The notes under the pieces were generated by a model. That model made no database searches. It was not told the DNA's origin and was given only the letters and a program-made list of their open reading frames with translations. Position numbers and translations under genes: made by a program. A DNA stretch of 64,000 nt. It comes from Myxococcaceae bacterium JPH2. GTDB taxonomy: Bacteria > Myxococcota > Myxococcia > Myxococcales > Myxococcaceae. The DNA lies in NCBI GenBank assembly GCA_016458225.1, contig JAEMGR010000005.1:372001-436000 (forward strand), read 5' to 3'. The first letter of the stretch is position 1. Each line of letters begins with the position of its first letter. Positions 11,881 to 19,711 of this stretch are shown here, piece after piece.

Positions 11881-12348
11881 CTACACCTCGCCTTGCATCC
11901 CGAACACCGGGACGCCGCGCGGCAGCGTGCCCTCAGTGGGGAAGCCCTCCTTCACCCAATACTCGATGCCGCCCAGCAGCTCCTTCACGCGGAAGCCCAG
12001 CGCGGACAAACGCACGGCGGCCCGCGTGGCGCCGTTGCAGCCCGGGCTCCAGCAATACACGACGATGACATCCTCCTTGGACAGCGCCGCCGTCGTCTCG
12101 GCCGAGAGCGTGCGCGTCGGCAGGTTGAGCGCGCCCGGAATGTGTCGCCGCGCGTAGGCCTCGGGTGAGCGGGTGTCCACCACGACGAAGCCCTTGCACC
12201 CGCGCTCCAGGTCCAGCTTCAGGTCGGCCGCGTCCGTCTCCACCGACAGCTTGGCCAGGAAGTGCTCGCGCGCGGCCTCCGGCGACGCCGCGGGGGTTTC
12301 CAGCACGAAGGAGAAGTGGGGCGTGTGACTCGGGGTGGCGGGACGCAT
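11881..12348 (-). CDS. Rhodanese-like sulfurtransferase
   Basis: 155 residues, single rhodanese domain from about 35 to 140. KGFVVVDTRSPEAYARRHIPGALN is the CH2A-type entry segment. The active-site loop begins at Cys99 in YCWSPGCNGA, at the end of the core strand, with a second Cys at 104. Probable cytoplasmic persulfide carrier or thiosulfate sulfurtransferase. The ATG at 12348 has CAGGAG 8 bases upstream; the longer in-frame extension to 12441 has no such support. Divergent from the cupin gene across a 331-base intergenic region holding repeated AAGTGG-type motifs. Confidence 0.85.
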   Translation of the reverse strand: MRPATPSHTPHFSFVLETPAASPEAAREHFLAKLSVETDAADLKLDLERGCKGFVVVDTRSPEAYARRHIPGALNLPTRTLSAETTAALSKEDVIVVYCWSPGCNGATRAAVRLSALGFRVKELLGGIEYWVKEGFPTEGTLPRGVPVFGMQGEV

Positions 12349-12679
12349 GATGGGCTCCTGGGCGGAACGACGAACGGGCGGCACTATCGTCCCGAAGTGG
12401 TCTCCCCAAAAGGTCCACTTCCGCTCGGAAGATGGGACCACTTTCGCTCGCCTGCTCGCTCAGTCACGGGCACCCCACGGGTTCCCCTGCTACCGCATGA
12501 GAAAATGCGACCCACGTCGTCACTCGGCGGACAGCATGCGTGAAATCTTCTGTTCCATGTCTTTGATTGAAGCCTGACGTGAAACACCGACACATTCCGT
12601 GTTGACCGAACTTGCAAGGTTTTCTGGTTGGAGCGTTAGAATGGTTGTCGCAACACGACGGTCAACCAAGGAGGCTGTC
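12349..12679. promoter_or_regulatory. Divergent promoter region, rhodanese/cupin
   Basis: No gene seen; more A+T than its surroundings. It holds three copies of a 9-base motif AAGTGG(T/A)CC: forward at 12395-12403, where the last two bases read CT, and reversed at 12412-12420 and 12435-12443. Nearer the cupin gene is ACAC-ATTCC-GTGT (12590-12602). A weak sigma-70-like pair is TTGCAA (12612-12617) and TAGAAT (12637-12642), spaced 19 bp. AAGGAGG at 12668-12674 is the cupin ribosome site. Confidence 0.45.
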
Positions 12680-13111
12680 ATGGCCAACAGGCAGATGATG
12701 GATGTCCTGGTGCACAGCTCGGAGCTCCCGTGGAAGCCGCTGGGCCCGGGAACGGCATACCGGCTGCTGAGGGTGAGCGCGGAGACGGGGGTGTGGACCG
12801 TGATGCTGAAGATGGAGGCAGGCGCCGTCTTCGCTCCGCACAAGCACCTGGGCGCCGCGGAGATCTTCATGCTCCAGGGCCTCACTCGAGACAGGCAGGG
12901 TCTGACCCGCACGGGGGACTACCTGTACGAGCCCATCGGCGTGGAGCACGAGGCCACCACGGCCATCGAGGACTCGCTCATCCTCTTCACCGCGCACGGC
13001 CCCATCGCCTTCTACAACGACAAGGGCGGCATCGGCATGGTGCTGGACTGGGAGTTCTTCGCACAGGCGGAGTCCCAGGACCCGAACCTGAGCATCAAGA
13101 AGGCCGCCTGA
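12680..13111 (+). CDS. Cupin-domain protein (ChrR / DAD-dioxygenase-like)
   Basis: 143 residues forming one cupin barrel. The metal-binding first motif is seen as APHKHLGAAEIFMLQG (two His and Glu), and the second motif as GVEHEATTAIEDSLILFTAHGPI. Related proteins are the cupins of ChrR-type anti-sigma factors and 2,4'-dihydroxyacetophenone dioxygenase-like enzymes; without a zinc-binding N-terminal domain this is a stand-alone cupin, possibly a small dioxygenase or ligand sensor. A strong AAGGAGG ribosome site fixes the start. Monocistronic by position. Confidence 0.8.
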   Translation: MANRQMMDVLVHSSELPWKPLGPGTAYRLLRVSAETGVWTVMLKMEAGAVFAPHKHLGAAEIFMLQGLTRDRQGLTRTGDYLYEPIGVEHEATTAIEDSLILFTAHGPIAFYNDKGGIGMVLDWEFFAQAESQDPNLSIKKAA

Positions 13112-13292
13112 GACGGATTGCCACACACCTCACGGGCTGACTCGGGGTGTCTGGCTATCACCGGCGGTGTCTGTCTTTACCTGTCGTCCCCCCGCACGGC
13201 CGCGTCCTCTTCGTTCCATCGGGAACGGAGGGACAGGCCGCCTCGCATTCCGCGCCGCGCGCGCCCTCAAAGCAGCATAGGATGCGCGCGCC

Positions 13293-13994
13293 ATGCGCAC
13301 TCGCCTCCTGACCCTGGGTTTCCTCTGCCTCGCACTGACCGCCTGCTCCAAGGACAAGGAGAAGGAAGGACAGTCTGGGGGCAAGCCGTCCACGACGACC
13401 GCGCCGCAGAGCGTGGAGTTGAACACCGACGCCGCCACCGCCAAGGGCTGGCAGAAGAAGGCCCTGGAGGGCCAGGAGCTCTTCGCGACCCTGACGACGA
13501 ACCAGGGCGTCATCGTCGTGAAGCTCTTCTCCAAGGACGCGCCCAAGACGGTGTCCAACTTCGTGGGCCTGGCCAGCGGCGAGCAGCCGTGGATTGACCC
13601 GGCCACGGGCCAGCGCGTGGAGGGACGCCCGCTGTACAACGGCCTCACCTTCCACCGCGTCATCCCCGGCTTCATGATTCAGGGCGGCGACCCCACCGGC
13701 ACGGGCCGGGGCAGCCCGGGCTACCGCTTCGAGGATGAGTTCCAGGGCACCCACTCGTTCGACAAGCCGGGCATCCTGGCCATGGCCAACGCGGGCCCGC
13801 GCACGAACGGCAGCCAGTTCTTCATCACCACCTCCACGCCCGCGTACCTCAACGGCCGCCACACCATCTTCGGTGAGGTGGTGAAGGGCTACGAGGTGGT
13901 GGAGAAGATCGCCAACGTGGCCCGGGACGCGCAGGACAAGCCCGCGGAGCCGGTGGTCATCCAGTCCATCCAGGTGAGCGACTCGCAGCCGTGA
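13293..13994 (+). CDS. Lipoprotein peptidyl-prolyl isomerase (cyclophilin)
   Basis: 233 residues. The lipobox LTAC (Cys18) implies export and lipid anchoring, followed by a charged Lys/Glu linker. The cyclophilin domain spans about 55-230. Diagnostic segments are FVGLASGEQPW, LTFHRVIPGFMIQGGDPTGTGRG, GILAMANAGPRTNGSQFFITT and LNGRHTIFGEVVKGYEVV. Arg and Phe of FHRVIPGFMIQ are the usual catalytic residues. It catalyses proline isomerisation during folding of envelope proteins. The stop overlaps the next gene's GTG by 4 bases. Confidence 0.93.
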   Translation: MRTRLLTLGFLCLALTACSKDKEKEGQSGGKPSTTTAPQSVELNTDAATAKGWQKKALEGQELFATLTTNQGVIVVKLFSKDAPKTVSNFVGLASGEQPWIDPATGQRVEGRPLYNGLTFHRVIPGFMIQGGDPTGTGRGSPGYRFEDEFQGTHSFDKPGILAMANAGPRTNGSQFFITTSTPAYLNGRHTIFGEVVKGYEVVEKIANVARDAQDKPAEPVVIQSIQVSDSQP

Positions 13995-14731
13995 CGAACC
14001 TGCGCATGCGCCAGGTCGCGACGCGACTCGGTGACCTGGAGTGCCGCGTGGTGGACGCGCTGCCCGAGGGCGCCACGCCCTCGCTGGCCGTCGTCCTGTG
14101 CCATGGCTTCGGCGCGCCGGGGACGGACCTCGTCTCCCTGGCGCCGGAGCTGGCTTCGCTGGAGCCTCGGCTCGCCGAGTCCGTCCGCTTCGTGTTCCCC
14201 GCCGCGCCGCTGACGCTCGCCGAGTTGGGCATGCCCGCGGGGCGCGCGTGGTTCCACCTGCCGCCCGAGCTGCTCATGGGGCAGGAGCGGGACTGGACGC
14301 GCTTCACGCAGGAAGTGCCCGCGGGGATGCCAGCCGCGCGCCGCGCCGTGATGAACACCGTGTCCGCGCTGTCCGCCGCCACTCGGCTTCCTTACGGCCG
14401 CATCGTGCTGGGCGGCTTCAGCCAGGGCGCCATGGTGACGACGGACGTCTCGCTGCGATTGGAGGAGGCTCCCGCGGGCTTGAGCATCCTCTCCGGCACG
14501 CTCACGGCGGAGCCGGAGTGGCGGACTCGCGCCGCGGCTCGCAAGGGGCTGCCCGTGTTCCAGGCCCATGGCCGCTACGACCCGGTGCTGCCCTTCCAGG
14601 AGGCCGAGCGGCTGCGCGACCTGCTGGTGGAGGCCGGCCTGGCGATGGAGTTCCTACCTTTCGACGGGCCCCACACGATTGCGTCCGAGGAGCTGGAGCG
14701 ACTGGCCGCCTTCCTCGTGGCGCGGCTGTAG
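13991..14731 (+). CDS. Alpha/beta-hydrolase, carboxylesterase/phospholipase family
   Basis: 246 residues, GTG start overlapping the cyclophilin stop (GTGA). The nucleophile elbow GGFSQGA gives Ser144; Asp197 (HGRYDPVLP) and His228 (DGPHTI) complete the triad. LCHGFGAPGTDLVSL carries the oxyanion loop. This is the YpfH/carboxylesterase-2 type, acting on short acyl esters or lysophospholipids. No signal peptide, so probably cytoplasmic. Translationally coupled to the cyclophilin, though a shared function is not obvious. Confidence 0.88.
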   Translation: MTNLRMRQVATRLGDLECRVVDALPEGATPSLAVVLCHGFGAPGTDLVSLAPELASLEPRLAESVRFVFPAAPLTLAELGMPAGRAWFHLPPELLMGQERDWTRFTQEVPAGMPAARRAVMNTVSALSAATRLPYGRIVLGGFSQGAMVTTDVSLRLEEAPAGLSILSGTLTAEPEWRTRAAARKGLPVFQAHGRYDPVLPFQEAERLRDLLVEAGLAMEFLPFDGPHTIASEELERLAAFLVARL

Positions 14732-14758
14732 CGGGCGCGAGCGACGCGGGAGGCGCGC

Positions 14759-15175
14759 ATGTACCACGCGAGGGAGCTGACGGTGTCCACCCGAGGTCGC
14801 GACTTCGTGGACATCACCCGCGACGTGCAGGAGGCGGTGCGCGAGAGCGGCGCGAAGCAGGGCCTGTGCACCGTGTTCCTGCATCACACCAGCGCGTCGC
14901 TCATCCTCTGCGAGAACGCCGACCCAGACGTGCGCCGCGACCTGGAGGCGTTCTGCTCGCGGCTCGTGCGAGATGGGGATCCGCTGTTCCAGCATGACGC
15001 GGAGGGGCCGGATGACATGGCCGCGCACATCCGCACGGTGCTGACGCACAGCTCGCTCACCGTGCCGGTGAAGCATGGCGCGGCGGACCTGGGCACCTGG
15101 CAGGGCGTCTACGTCTGGGAGCACCGCACGTCGCCCCACCGGCGTCGCGTCACCGTGTCGGTGCTCGGCGGCTGA
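14759..15175 (+). CDS. YjbQ/UPF0047 family protein
   Basis: 138 residues, about the usual family length. Family marks are TVFLHHTSASLILCENADPDV, RDGDPLFQHDAEGPDDMAAHIRTVL and GTWQGVYVWEHR. The conserved His residues and Glu suggest a metal site. The Escherichia coli homologue has weak thiamine-phosphate-synthase activity, but the physiological role of the family is not settled. GGGAGG before the ATG supports the start. It lies 27 bases after the hydrolase gene. Confidence 0.88.
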   Translation: MYHARELTVSTRGRDFVDITRDVQEAVRESGAKQGLCTVFLHHTSASLILCENADPDVRRDLEAFCSRLVRDGDPLFQHDAEGPDDMAAHIRTVLTHSSLTVPVKHGAADLGTWQGVYVWEHRTSPHRRRVTVSVLGG

Positions 15176-15186
15176 ACGTCGCGCGG

Positions 15187-15819
15187 CTACTTTCGCTCCA
15201 GCAGCGCGAGCCGCAGCCCCAGGCCCACGAACACCGCGCCCGTGACGCGCTGGAACCACGGCGTGCCGCCGAGCCGCTGCTTCGTCCACCGCCCCGCCCC
15301 GCTCGCCACCCACGCCACGCACGCGAGCACCAGCGTGCCGGACACGTTGAACATCACGCCGAGCAGCACGAACTGCCCCGTCACCGCCCCGCGCGCCGGG
15401 TCCACGAACTGAGGCAGGAAGGCGAGGAAGAACAGCGCCACCTTCGGGTTCAGCACGCTGGTGACGATGCCCTGGCGGAAGATGGCGCCCATGCGCGCGC
15501 GCTCCACGACGGGGGCCTGGAGCGTGGCGGGCACCTTGCTCAACAGGGACTTGAGCCCGAGGAACACGAGATACGCGGCGCCAGCGTACTTCACGACCGC
15601 GAAGGCGAACGGCACCGCCATCAGCATGCCGGACAGGCCCGCCGCGATGGCGAACGTGTGCACCAGGCCACCCATCGCGATGCCGAACGCGGAGACGAAG
15701 CCCGCCTTGCGTCCCTCGCTGGCCGAGCGCGCGAGGACATAGAGCATGTCCGGCCCCGGCGTGACGTTGAGGGTGAGCGTCGCGGCGAGGAACACCAGGA
15801 GCGTGGAGATGGGGGGCAT
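15187..15819 (-). CDS. LysE/RhtB-family amino-acid exporter
   Basis: 210 residues with about six hydrophobic helices. The family signature is near the N-terminus (LTLNVTPGPDMLYVLARSASEGRKAG), followed by GIAMGGLVHTFAIAAGLS. FRQGIVTSVLNPKVALFFLAFLPQF in the middle is the second conserved block. Exports amino acids or their derivatives across the inner membrane; substrate not predictable. It converges on the YjbQ gene and lies 42 bases downstream of the L,D-transpeptidase gene on the same strand. Confidence 0.92.
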   Translation of the reverse strand: MPPISTLLVFLAATLTLNVTPGPDMLYVLARSASEGRKAGFVSAFGIAMGGLVHTFAIAAGLSGMLMAVPFAFAVVKYAGAAYLVFLGLKSLLSKVPATLQAPVVERARMGAIFRQGIVTSVLNPKVALFFLAFLPQFVDPARGAVTGQFVLLGVMFNVSGTLVLACVAWVASGAGRWTKQRLGGTPWFQRVTGAVFVGLGLRLALLERK

Positions 15820-15861
15820 GGGCTCACTCTAATCCGAGCAAGTCCCTGTGGCCGTACCCGC

Positions 15862-17928
15862 TCAGCGCGTGTTCACCGCGACGGACACCTTGCGGCCGGG
15901 CTTGGACATGACGCGCGACTGCCCACGGATGCGCACCCAGGAGCCTGGGACGTCGTGCGTCGCATGGACCATGGACCAGCCCAGGGGAACCTCCGGTGCG
16001 GTCCACGCGTAGAGGGCCCGTGCGTCCTTGGGCGCCAGGTTGATGCAGCCATGGCTCACGGGCTCGCCGAAGCGGTCATGCCAGTAGGCCGTGTGCAGCG
16101 CGAAGTCGCCCTGGAAGAACATGGTCCACGGCACCGTGGCCACCGTGTACGAGGCCATGCCCGTGCGGCCTCGCATGTCGGCCTCCGCGAACTTGACCCA
16201 GATGCGATAGAGGCCCTCGGGCGTGTCGGTGCCCGGAGCGCCGGACGAGATGAGCGTCGCGTAGACAGGCCGCTCGCCCTCGTAGGCCACGAGCACCTGC
16301 GCATCCAGGTCCACGTCCAGCCAGCGCTCGCCGGGCTCGACCTGCGGCGGAGCCGGCAGATACCAGGCGACGTGCAGATCATCGCGCGCCACCCAGTGCT
16401 CCTCGGCGATGCGCACCCAGCGACCATCGGCGGACAGCTCGTGCATCGCGACCAGCGTGCGCGGAGGAAGCTGCGTCGCGCGAGGGGCCCGCGCATCGGG
16501 GGCACGGCGAACCTCCACGGCGGCGCGCGGCGTGACGCGAGACTGGGCCCACGCGAACGGGTTGGGCAGCTCGGCGAGCGTGTCCGCGTCAAGCCCGCTG
16601 AAGTCCGAGGGTCGGTACTCGCGCAGCGCGCGCGCCTCGAAGTAGCGGCCATCGGTGGTGCGCCAGAACGTGCGCCGCCCCACCTTCACCTGCCCACTCA
16701 ACTTCACGGTCACCGAGCCCTTCAGGAGCACGCCTTTGCGACGCGCGCGAGCGAGTCCGAGGCTCGGGTACGCGCGCACGCGATGGCCCACCACGCGCGC
16801 GTAGATGCCCGGGGTCAGCTCGCCCTCCAGGACACGGGGCAGCTCGCGCACACGGGGCTCGCGGAAGTTGGGCTCCAGGTAGCGCTCGCAGACCCAACCC
16901 TGGGGCTCTATCTCCACCCACGCCTCGCAGTCAGGTCCACGCATGGCACCCTTCCAGCGCACGCGCATGTCCTGCGCCACCGTGCCCAGCGGCTCCGAGT
17001 CCTGCCGAGGCGCCGAGCGCACCGCGATGGAGCGGCGAACCCGCAGCGAGCCCGCATCGGGGGCATACGCGATGACCTCCACGCCCGCGTCCCCGCCCGA
17101 TGTCGCCACGCGAGGCTCCGGCTCCAACGGAGGGACCTCGGACTCGACGGGAGCCTCGGCGTCCACGAGGGGCTCTCCATCCGGGCCCAGCGGCAGGATG
17201 GGGACATCGTCTTCGGTGATGACGACGGGAGCGTCCTCGCCGGGCAGGGCTTCCTCCTGCTCGGAGTGGGACGCGCCAGAAGCGTGAGGGCCCGCGCTGA
17301 GGGACAGCTCCTCCGCACCTGCGTGCGCGCCCTCTGGCTCGGAGGCGAGGTCCACCACGGGCGAAGGCTCACCCCGAGGCCGCCCTGACTCCGACTGCGG
17401 CTCCGTGCGGCGCCAGGTGGACAGCAAGTCACCATTGCCGCGCGGTGGAGCAGCAGCCGTGCCGCCCGCCATCGCATGCGGATCCGCGGAGGCCGCCACC
17501 ACGTCCGAGACCGCGCCAGGAGCGCCCAGTGTCGTGGCCGCAGTCGCTCCCGGTCCTCCCGTTGGCGCCACAGCCGAAGGCGCCCCACCTGTTCCCTGTG
17601 GTGCACCTACCGCGGCAGGTGGATCCGACGGCGCAGGCCCGCCCCCTTCAGGATGCGCATGGCTGTCCCCCGCCGTGGCATCTGCTCCCGCCACGGCAGC
17701 GGGCCCATTCGGCTCGCGCATGCCCGGTGTGGCAGCAGTCGCCGGAGCGTCGCCCGAGGGGGGCGGTCGCTCCTCGCGGAGGCTGGCCTCCGTCGCATCC
17801 TCATGCGGAGAACGCGAGTCAGAGCCTCCTCTCAGGGAGGATGCACCCGGAGCGGCGGGAGCATCGGGAGCAGGAGCGGAACACGCGGCGATGAACAACG
17901 GCAGAGCGAGCGAGAGCCAACGCGTCAT
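15862..17928 (-). CDS. Large L,D-transpeptidase lipoprotein (YkuD)
   Basis: 688 residues. A lipobox IAAC (Cys16) is followed by some 250 residues of Pro/Ala/Gly/Thr-rich, low-complexity sequence. Next come SH3-like segments (IAVRSAPRQDSEPLGTVAQD and a second around AAVEVRRAPDARAP), then the YkuD domain in the last 170 residues. The catalytic motif is SHGCINLAPKDA with Cys628, and upstream His in FALHTAYWHDRFG. YkuD enzymes form 3-3 peptidoglycan cross-links or attach lipoproteins to the wall. The lipid anchor plus long linker suggests a reach from membrane to peptidoglycan. Far longer than the usual 300 residues. Confidence 0.92.
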   Translation of the reverse strand: MTRWLSLALPLFIAACSAPAPDAPAAPGASSLRGGSDSRSPHEDATEASLREERPPPSGDAPATAATPGMREPNGPAAVAGADATAGDSHAHPEGGGPAPSDPPAAVGAPQGTGGAPSAVAPTGGPGATAATTLGAPGAVSDVVAASADPHAMAGGTAAAPPRGNGDLLSTWRRTEPQSESGRPRGEPSPVVDLASEPEGAHAGAEELSLSAGPHASGASHSEQEEALPGEDAPVVITEDDVPILPLGPDGEPLVDAEAPVESEVPPLEPEPRVATSGGDAGVEVIAYAPDAGSLRVRRSIAVRSAPRQDSEPLGTVAQDMRVRWKGAMRGPDCEAWVEIEPQGWVCERYLEPNFREPRVRELPRVLEGELTPGIYARVVGHRVRAYPSLGLARARRKGVLLKGSVTVKLSGQVKVGRRTFWRTTDGRYFEARALREYRPSDFSGLDADTLAELPNPFAWAQSRVTPRAAVEVRRAPDARAPRATQLPPRTLVAMHELSADGRWVRIAEEHWVARDDLHVAWYLPAPPQVEPGERWLDVDLDAQVLVAYEGERPVYATLISSGAPGTDTPEGLYRIWVKFAEADMRGRTGMASYTVATVPWTMFFQGDFALHTAYWHDRFGEPVSHGCINLAPKDARALYAWTAPEVPLGWSMVHATHDVPGSWVRIRGQSRVMSKPGRKVSVAVNTR

Positions 17929-18120
17929 CTGCGAGACACGGTACGGATCCGCGCTGACAGTCTCAACGTCGTCTCAGGTGCGATCGCCTGCGCGGGACTC
18001 GGCGGGAGTGCGTATCCCGTGCGCCCTCAACGGTGCTTGCCGCGAGGAGTGGAAAGTCCGCCACCTCCCGTCGCATTGCAGGCAGCGACCCACGACCCGC
18101 GGGCGGGCCGGACGCCGCGC

Positions 18121-18933
18121 TCAGCTCAAACTTTCCGCGCTGTATCGAGCAATCAGTCCCGTGCGCACCGCGTGCCGGTACACCCGCGTGAAGAACCCAC
18201 ACGCGAGCAGGATGTGCAGCACCGCGAGCCCCGTGCCCCACACCAGCGACGACGCGGGGAACGTCTCACCGGCGAGGATGGCGCGCATGCCCTCGAACAC
18301 ATACGACGGCGGCAGCACGCGCGAGATGGCCTGCATCCAGGGAGGCAGCGTGGACACCGGATAGAAGACCCCGGCGAACGGCGACAGCAGGCTGGGGATG
18401 GGCCACACGAACCACTCCGACGCGGGCCCGAAGCGCAGCACCAGCGCACTGCCGAACACGCCGAGCGCGATGCCGAACAGGAACAGGATGAGCAGGAACG
18501 GCAGCAGCGCCAGCCCGTAGGCGGAGAAGGACAGCCCGAAGCCCGCCGTCGTCAGCACCAGCATCACGACGAGCCCCACCGAGCTGGTCGCGATGCTCGA
18601 CGCCACCAGGCCCGTGACGTACTCGGAGATGGAGAGCGGCGTGGCGAAGAAGTTGAGGAAGTTGCGCGACCAGACGTCCTCGAAGAAGGCCATCGTCACC
18701 CCCTGCATCACGCGGGTGAAGAAGTCCCAGAGGAGCACCGCGCCCAGCAGCACCGGCACGAAGTTGAAGCCCGACGCCGTGACGCTGTTGAGGTAGCGGG
18801 TGATGAACCCCCACAGCACCATGTCGATGGCCACCCACGCGAACAGGGGCAGCACGCGCGCGGGGCTCCCACGCAGGAGGTAGAACTGGCGCAGCGCGAT
18901 GGCGGCGACTCGGCCCAGACGCATGGCGCTCAC
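18121..18933 (-). CDS. ABC-2 type transporter permease
   Basis: 270 residues with about six hydrophobic helices. The motif IPSLLSPFAGVFYPVSTLPPWMQAISRVLPPSYVFEGMRAI is the diagnostic ABC-2 segment before the last helices. GTG start overlapping the ATPase stop by 4 bases (GTGA); an internal ATG 9 bases later is an alternative. It forms an exporter with the upstream-transcribed ATPase; substrates of this class include lipids, polysaccharides and small toxic compounds. The permease ends at the bottom of the operon. Confidence 0.9.
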   Translation of the reverse strand: MSAMRLGRVAAIALRQFYLLRGSPARVLPLFAWVAIDMVLWGFITRYLNSVTASGFNFVPVLLGAVLLWDFFTRVMQGVTMAFFEDVWSRNFLNFFATPLSISEYVTGLVASSIATSSVGLVVMLVLTTAGFGLSFSAYGLALLPFLLILFLFGIALGVFGSALVLRFGPASEWFVWPIPSLLSPFAGVFYPVSTLPPWMQAISRVLPPSYVFEGMRAILAGETFPASSLVWGTGLAVLHILLACGFFTRVYRHAVRTGLIARYSAESLS

Positions 18934-19700
18934 GCCTTTCCCAGCGCGAGCGGCTCGCGCGCGACGGTGATGAAGAGTTCCTCCAGCGTCTGCTTGCCGT
19001 GCTCGCGCGGAAGCGTCCGCGGGTTCCCCTCGAGAAGGATGCGTCCCCGCGCGAGGAACAACACGCGGTCACACACCTCCTCGACCTCGTACATGTTGTG
19101 CGACGTCCAGAGGACACCGCCCGGCCCCTCGGCGGCGAACGCACGAATCTTCGCGCGCAGGTCCTGCGCCGTCGCGGGGTCCAACGACGCGGTGGGCTCG
19201 TCGAGCAACAGGAGGTGAGGACGGTTCAACAGCGCCTTGGCCAGCGCCACGCGCGTCTGCTCGCCCGAGGAGAGCACGCCGCACTTCACGTCCCGGAACG
19301 CCTGGAGGTCGAACTGCGCCAGCACCTCCTCGATGCGGGCCGCGAGCGCGGGCACCCCGTACAGCAACCCGAAGATGCGCAGGTTCTGGACGACGGTGAG
19401 GTTGCCGGGAAGCGGCGCGTACACAGCCGCGAAGTTCGTGCGCGCGAGCGCTCGCGAGCGCTCGGTGGCGAGGTTCACGCCCTCGATGTGGATGCTGCCC
19501 TCGCTGGGCTCCAGCACCCCGAGCAGCATGTTGATGGTCGTGCTCTTCCCCGCGCCGTTGGGCCCCAGGAGCCCGACAATCTCGCGAGGCTTCACGTGGA
19601 ACGACAAACCCTCCACGGCCACGGCGTCGCCATAGCGCTTGCGCAGCGCCGCGACCGCCAGCACCGGGCGCGTGGAGACTTCTTCGGAAGGTGAGGACAT
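18930..19700 (-). CDS. ABC transporter ATP-binding protein
   Basis: 256 residues, CcmA/DrrA-like. Walker A is GPNGAGKST, the signature reads LSSGEQTRVALAK (instead of LSGGQ), Walker B is LLLLDEPTASLDP, and the switch His is in WTSHNMYEVEEVCDR. Energises the ABC-2 permease encoded by the overlapping next gene. It begins 12 bases after the NtrC-type regulator, on the same strand, so both may share a transcript from the kinase gene; the transporter could then be an output of that signalling pair. Confidence 0.92.
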   Translation of the reverse strand: MSSPSEEVSTRPVLAVAALRKRYGDAVAVEGLSFHVKPREIVGLLGPNGAGKSTTINMLLGVLEPSEGSIHIEGVNLATERSRALARTNFAAVYAPLPGNLTVVQNLRIFGLLYGVPALAARIEEVLAQFDLQAFRDVKCGVLSSGEQTRVALAKALLNRPHLLLLDEPTASLDPATAQDLRAKIRAFAAEGPGGVLWTSHNMYEVEEVCDRVLFLARGRILLEGNPRTLPREHGKQTLEELFITVAREPLALGKA

Positions 19701-19711
19701 GGGAACGGCCT

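Noticed and set aside
12602-12642. TTGACC and TAGAAT as a promoter of the cupin gene
   Set aside because: Spacing is 29 bp, far too long; a weaker TTGCAA at 19 bp was mentioned instead with low confidence.
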